NCBI GenBank assembly: GCA_026416875.1
Contig: JAOAEI010000010.1
Span: 1 to 33,256, forward strand
Direction: 5' to 3'
Length of the DNA: 33,256 bases
Source of the DNA: Caloramator sp.
GTDB lineage: Bacteria; Bacillota; Clostridia; Clostridiales; Caloramatoraceae
The notes beneath the pieces were generated by a model, which was not told the origin of the DNA, ran no database searches, and saw nothing but the letters and a program-made list of their open reading frames with translations. Made by a program: the position numbers and the translations under genes. The stretch's first letter is position 1; each line of letters opens with the position of its first letter. Shown here in pieces: positions 30,822-33,256 of this stretch.

Positions 30822-33256
30822 ATTTTCTTGATGCAAGTATTCCCACAATAAGCCCAATTAATAGTGCGATGTAAACAAAATTAAACGAAGATCCTTTGTA
30901 GTATAACACATAGGCAGATTTTGCTGGAAGCTTTAGAGTATCGCCATTTATAGTTTTAATAACTTCACATCCAGCCTTATTTTCATCCACAACTACAGCC
31001 CATTTGCCTTTTTTGGGAAGTTTGATCGTCTGCTCAGATGTATTGCCGTTAAAGGCAACTACTATATTTTCCCATTCATCCCCGTTGGCTTTATCCTTTA
31101 AAACATAAGCAATCACGTTCTTTGGAGTATTTAAAAATTCCAAATGTCTTTTTATCATGTCAGCAGTTGTCATTCTAAAGGCAGGATGTTCTTTTCTAAG
31201 TTTAATAAGGCCTTTATAATATTCAACAACATCAGAATATTTAGCTTTTCTTTCCCAATCTAGTCTATTTATCTCATCGCTGGCATTATAGCTGTTTTCG
31301 TTGCCCTGCTTTGTCCTCATAAACTCTTGTCCAGCGTGTAGGAATGGTATTCCCTGAGAAGTCAAAACTATTGCACCGGAGAGCTTATGCATAGCTTTAA
31401 TCTCTTCCTCAGTTGCATAAGGATTTGTAAACTTTAATTTATCGTATAAAGTATTATTATCATGGGCTTCGCAGTATACAACAGATTGATCTGGTTCTAT
31501 TCGTCCCCAGGTGTATATTTGACCTGAATATTCTATTCCTCCTACGATGCCGGACTTTACTTTAAATTCGACATAATCCTTTCCGTTTACAAAACCAGCG
31601 TCTGTCTTATCAAATACGCTTCCTTTGATGGCATCCCTTATTGTGTCATTGAAATGAGCAATTCTAGGCATTTTATACGCATTCTTTTGGTTTGCCTTTA
31701 CATCAGGTGAAAGGGCAGTGTTTAAATTCCAACCTTCGCCAATAATCAATATAGATGGATCAATTTTATCTAAAGCTTTCCTTACTTCATTCATAGTTTC
31801 AACATCATGAAGTCCCATAAGATCAAATCTAAAACCATCTATGTTATATTCCTTTGCCCAGTAGGTTACAGAATCTATTATGAATTTTCTCATCATTTTT
31901 CTTTCAGATGCTGTATCATTGCCGCAGCCTGATCCATTAGTAAGCTTTCCATCATGCCCTGTTCTAAAGAAGTATCCTGGAACGAGTTTATTAAAGTTTG
32001 AGGCATCTGCACTAAACATGTGGTTATAAACAACATCCATAATTACCCTAAGACCGTTATCGTGTAAAGCCTGGATGACTGTTTTTAATTCCTTTACTCT
32101 TGAAATAGGATCGTATGGATCAGTTGAGTAGCTTCCTTCTGGTGCATTGTAGTTCTTAGGGTCATATCCCCAGTTGAATTGTGGTTTAGTTGATGTTTCA
32201 TCTATGCTGGCAAAATCGAAAATAGGTAAAAGCTGAACGTGGGTTACACCTAAATCTTTTATGTGATCAAGGCCTGTTAATGTGCCATTTGGTCCTTTGG
32301 TTCCTGTTTCAGCAAGTCCTAAAAATTTGCCCTTGTTTTTAATTCCGCTATAAGGATGAATGGATAAATCCCTAACGTGAAGCTCGTAAATAATTGCATC
32401 TACTGCATTTTTAAAAGGCGGCTTAAAGTTTGGATCCCACCTTTCAGGGTTTGTCCTTGAAAGGTCTAAAACTACTCCTTTGTCGCCATTAACAGTTACA
32501 GAGCGGGCATAGGGGTCAACAGCCTCGTTCCATTTGCTGCCTATCTTTACTTTATAAGTATAAATAGTTCCATGCTGATCGCCCTTTAATATATAGCTCC
32601 AAACTCCCTTTTCTTCCTTTTTCATTGGAAATTCTAAACCCTTTTTATCATCCCATTTGGAATAAACAACAAGCCTTGCTTCGGATGCCGTTGGAGCCCA
32701 AACTTTAAATACAGTTTGTTCCTTTGAATAATTAGCACCAAGATCATTGCCGTCATAATAATACAATTTATCAAATTCGTCAGAATTAAATATTTTGCCA
32801 TATGTTACAATGATTGAGCCGTAACCCTTTTTCTCAACTGTAATCGTTTTATCAAGTGGAAGATTTTCTTTAGTTGTTATTATTAACTTTCTTCCTTTAT
32901 TATTTGAAACTAGAAAGTTTTTATCTGGAACTACTTTTGAAAGAGCAACAGGTTTGCCTTCAACTTTAACTGTTACATCTTCTATTAAGTCATTCTTTAG
33001 AGCAAATGCGATATTGGTTTCAGCAGAAATAACGTTAAGGTCGTCAAGTGTTGCAGAAACAAATTTAGGCGATAAATCGATTTCAGAAGGAGAGTAGTGG
33101 ACCCTTTCATCTCCCTGGGCTAACCAGATTTCTGCTGAACCATCTTCTTTAAATTTAGTGATGAATCTATCTCCAAATTCCTTTTCAGCCCAAGGGTTAT
33201 CCTTAGTGCTCCTTCTTGTTATTATCCCAAGCTTATCAACCCCTTCTGTCCCCTCA
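30820..33256 (-). CDS. pulA: Type I pullulanase, membrane-anchored (5' end outside window)
   Basis: This GH13_14 enzyme cuts alpha-1,6 links in pullulan and branched glucans. The frame stays open to the window edge, so the N-terminus, including any signal peptide, is missing; about 811 residues are present. In order: the end of a CBM41/PUD domain (about 33120-33256, DRFITKFKEDGSAEIWL), a beta region, CBM48 (TVFKVWAPTASEARLVVYS), then the barrel. The barrel has the pullulanase motif NWGYDPKNYNAPEG, nucleophile Asp in GFRFDLMGLHD, Glu in IIGEGWNLNT and Asp in CEAHDN. The C-terminus has one membrane helix (FVYIALLIGLIVGILA) ending SRK, suggesting cell-surface tethering. A TTG near 32766 is internal, not the start. 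Confidence 0.93.
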   Translation of the reverse strand, partial: EGTEGVDKLGIITRRSTKDNPWAEKEFGDRFITKFKEDGSAEIWLAQGDERVHYSPSEIDLSPKFVSATLDDLNVISAETNIAFALKNDLIEDVTVKVEGKPVALSKVVPDKNFLVSNNKGRKLIITTKENLPLDKTITVEKKGYGSIIVTYGKIFNSDEFDKLYYYDGNDLGANYSKEQTVFKVWAPTASEARLVVYSKWDDKKGLEFPMKKEEKGVWSYILKGDQHGTIYTYKVKIGSKWNEAVDPYARSVTVNGDKGVVLDLSRTNPERWDPNFKPPFKNAVDAIIYELHVRDLSIHPYSGIKNKGKFLGLAETGTKGPNGTLTGLDHIKDLGVTHVQLLPIFDFASIDETSTKPQFNWGYDPKNYNAPEGSYSTDPYDPISRVKELKTVIQALHDNGLRVIMDVVYNHMFSADASNFNKLVPGYFFRTGHDGKLTNGSGCGNDTASERKMMRKFIIDSVTYWAKEYNIDGFRFDLMGLHDVETMNEVRKALDKIDPSILIIGEGWNLNTALSPDVKANQKNAYKMPRIAHFNDTIRDAIKGSVFDKTDAGFVNGKDYVEFKVKSGIVGGIEYSGQIYTWGRIEPDQSVVYCEAHDNNTLYDKLKFTNPYATEEEIKAMHKLSGAIVLTSQGIPFLHAGQEFMRTKQGNENSYNASDEINRLDWERKAKYSDVVEYYKGLIKLRKEHPAFRMTTADMIKRHLEFLNTPKNVIAYVLKDKANGDEWENIVVAFNGNTSEQTIKLPKKGKWAVVVDENKAGCEVIKTINGDTLKLPAKSAYVLYYKGSSFNFVYIALLIGLIVGILASRK

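Noticed and set aside
32700-32766. Start of the pullulanase at the TTG at 32766
   Set aside because: The frame continues upstream to the window edge with recognisable CBM41-type sequence, so this codon is internal.
1-33256. CRISPR arrays, tRNA or rRNA genes, phage genes
   Set aside because: No regularly spaced repeats, no cloverleaf-like sequences and no rRNA segments were seen; the only repeats are the GGGACGGTTCAT elements.

Overview
The window looks like chromosomal DNA from a low-GC, Gram-positive, endospore-forming anaerobe of the Clostridia. The base composition is AT-rich, ribosome binding sites are strong and purine-rich, and TTG/GTG starts are used. Spore genes (CotF-like coat proteins, a CwlJ-type cortex hydrolase and a GerQ-like protein) sit beside a type III glutamine synthetase and a bacterial glgBCDAP operon. 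The overall content resembles Clostridiaceae such as Caloramator and relatives, but genus is an inference and no rRNA or tRNA is present to settle it.

Layout. 1-1310: the end of an apparent ISL3-like insertion sequence cuts off the 3' end of a PAS histidine kinase (minus strand). 1400-3614: an aldo/keto reductase with two Fe-S motifs, then an unusual HD-hydrolase/GNAT-acetyltransferase fusion. 3620-11733: the glycogen operon glgB-glgC-glgD-glgA-glgP, closed by a terminator. 11748-15609: a separate operon with its own sigma-A-type promoter encodes a WecG/TagA glycosyltransferase, a membrane GT2 and an LtaS-like phosphoglycerol transferase, pointing to a wall polymer. 15629-16808: a THUMP-domain RNA methyltransferase. 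16809-17277: two small coat proteins (minus). 17361-19856: a 2-hydroxyacid dehydrogenase and an NhaC antiporter. 19854-20687: a cwlJ/gerQ-like pair (minus). 20752-21608: exonuclease III. 21669-24602: three overlapping genes for two cysteine-rich related proteins and a BadF-type ATPase. 24598-25110: a small heat-shock protein with a 5' hairpin that buries its ribosome binding site. 25146-27381: glutamine synthetase III. 27379-28653: an accessory stretch with GGGACGGTTCAT repeats, a secreted tandem-repeat protein split by a stop codon, and an eight-cysteine micro-protein. 28673-30728: a B12-binding sensor plus diguanylate cyclase operon (minus). 30774-33256: a membrane-anchored pullulanase (minus) whose 5' end lies beyond the window.

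How the genes work together. GlgC/GlgD make ADP-glucose, GlgA and GlgB build branched glycogen, and GlgP releases glucose-1-phosphate. The pullulanase at the far end probably attacks external alpha-glucans, so the window covers both uptake-side and storage-side glucan metabolism. The most interesting candidates are: (1) the B12-binding protein with a CarH-type W-x9-EH motif one nucleotide from a GGDEF cyclase, which could be a cobalamin or light input to c-di-GMP; (2) the possible RNA thermometer on the hsp20 mRNA; (3) the in-frame stop between two repeats of a secreted protein; and (4) the orphan Fe-S activase cluster without a dehydratase.
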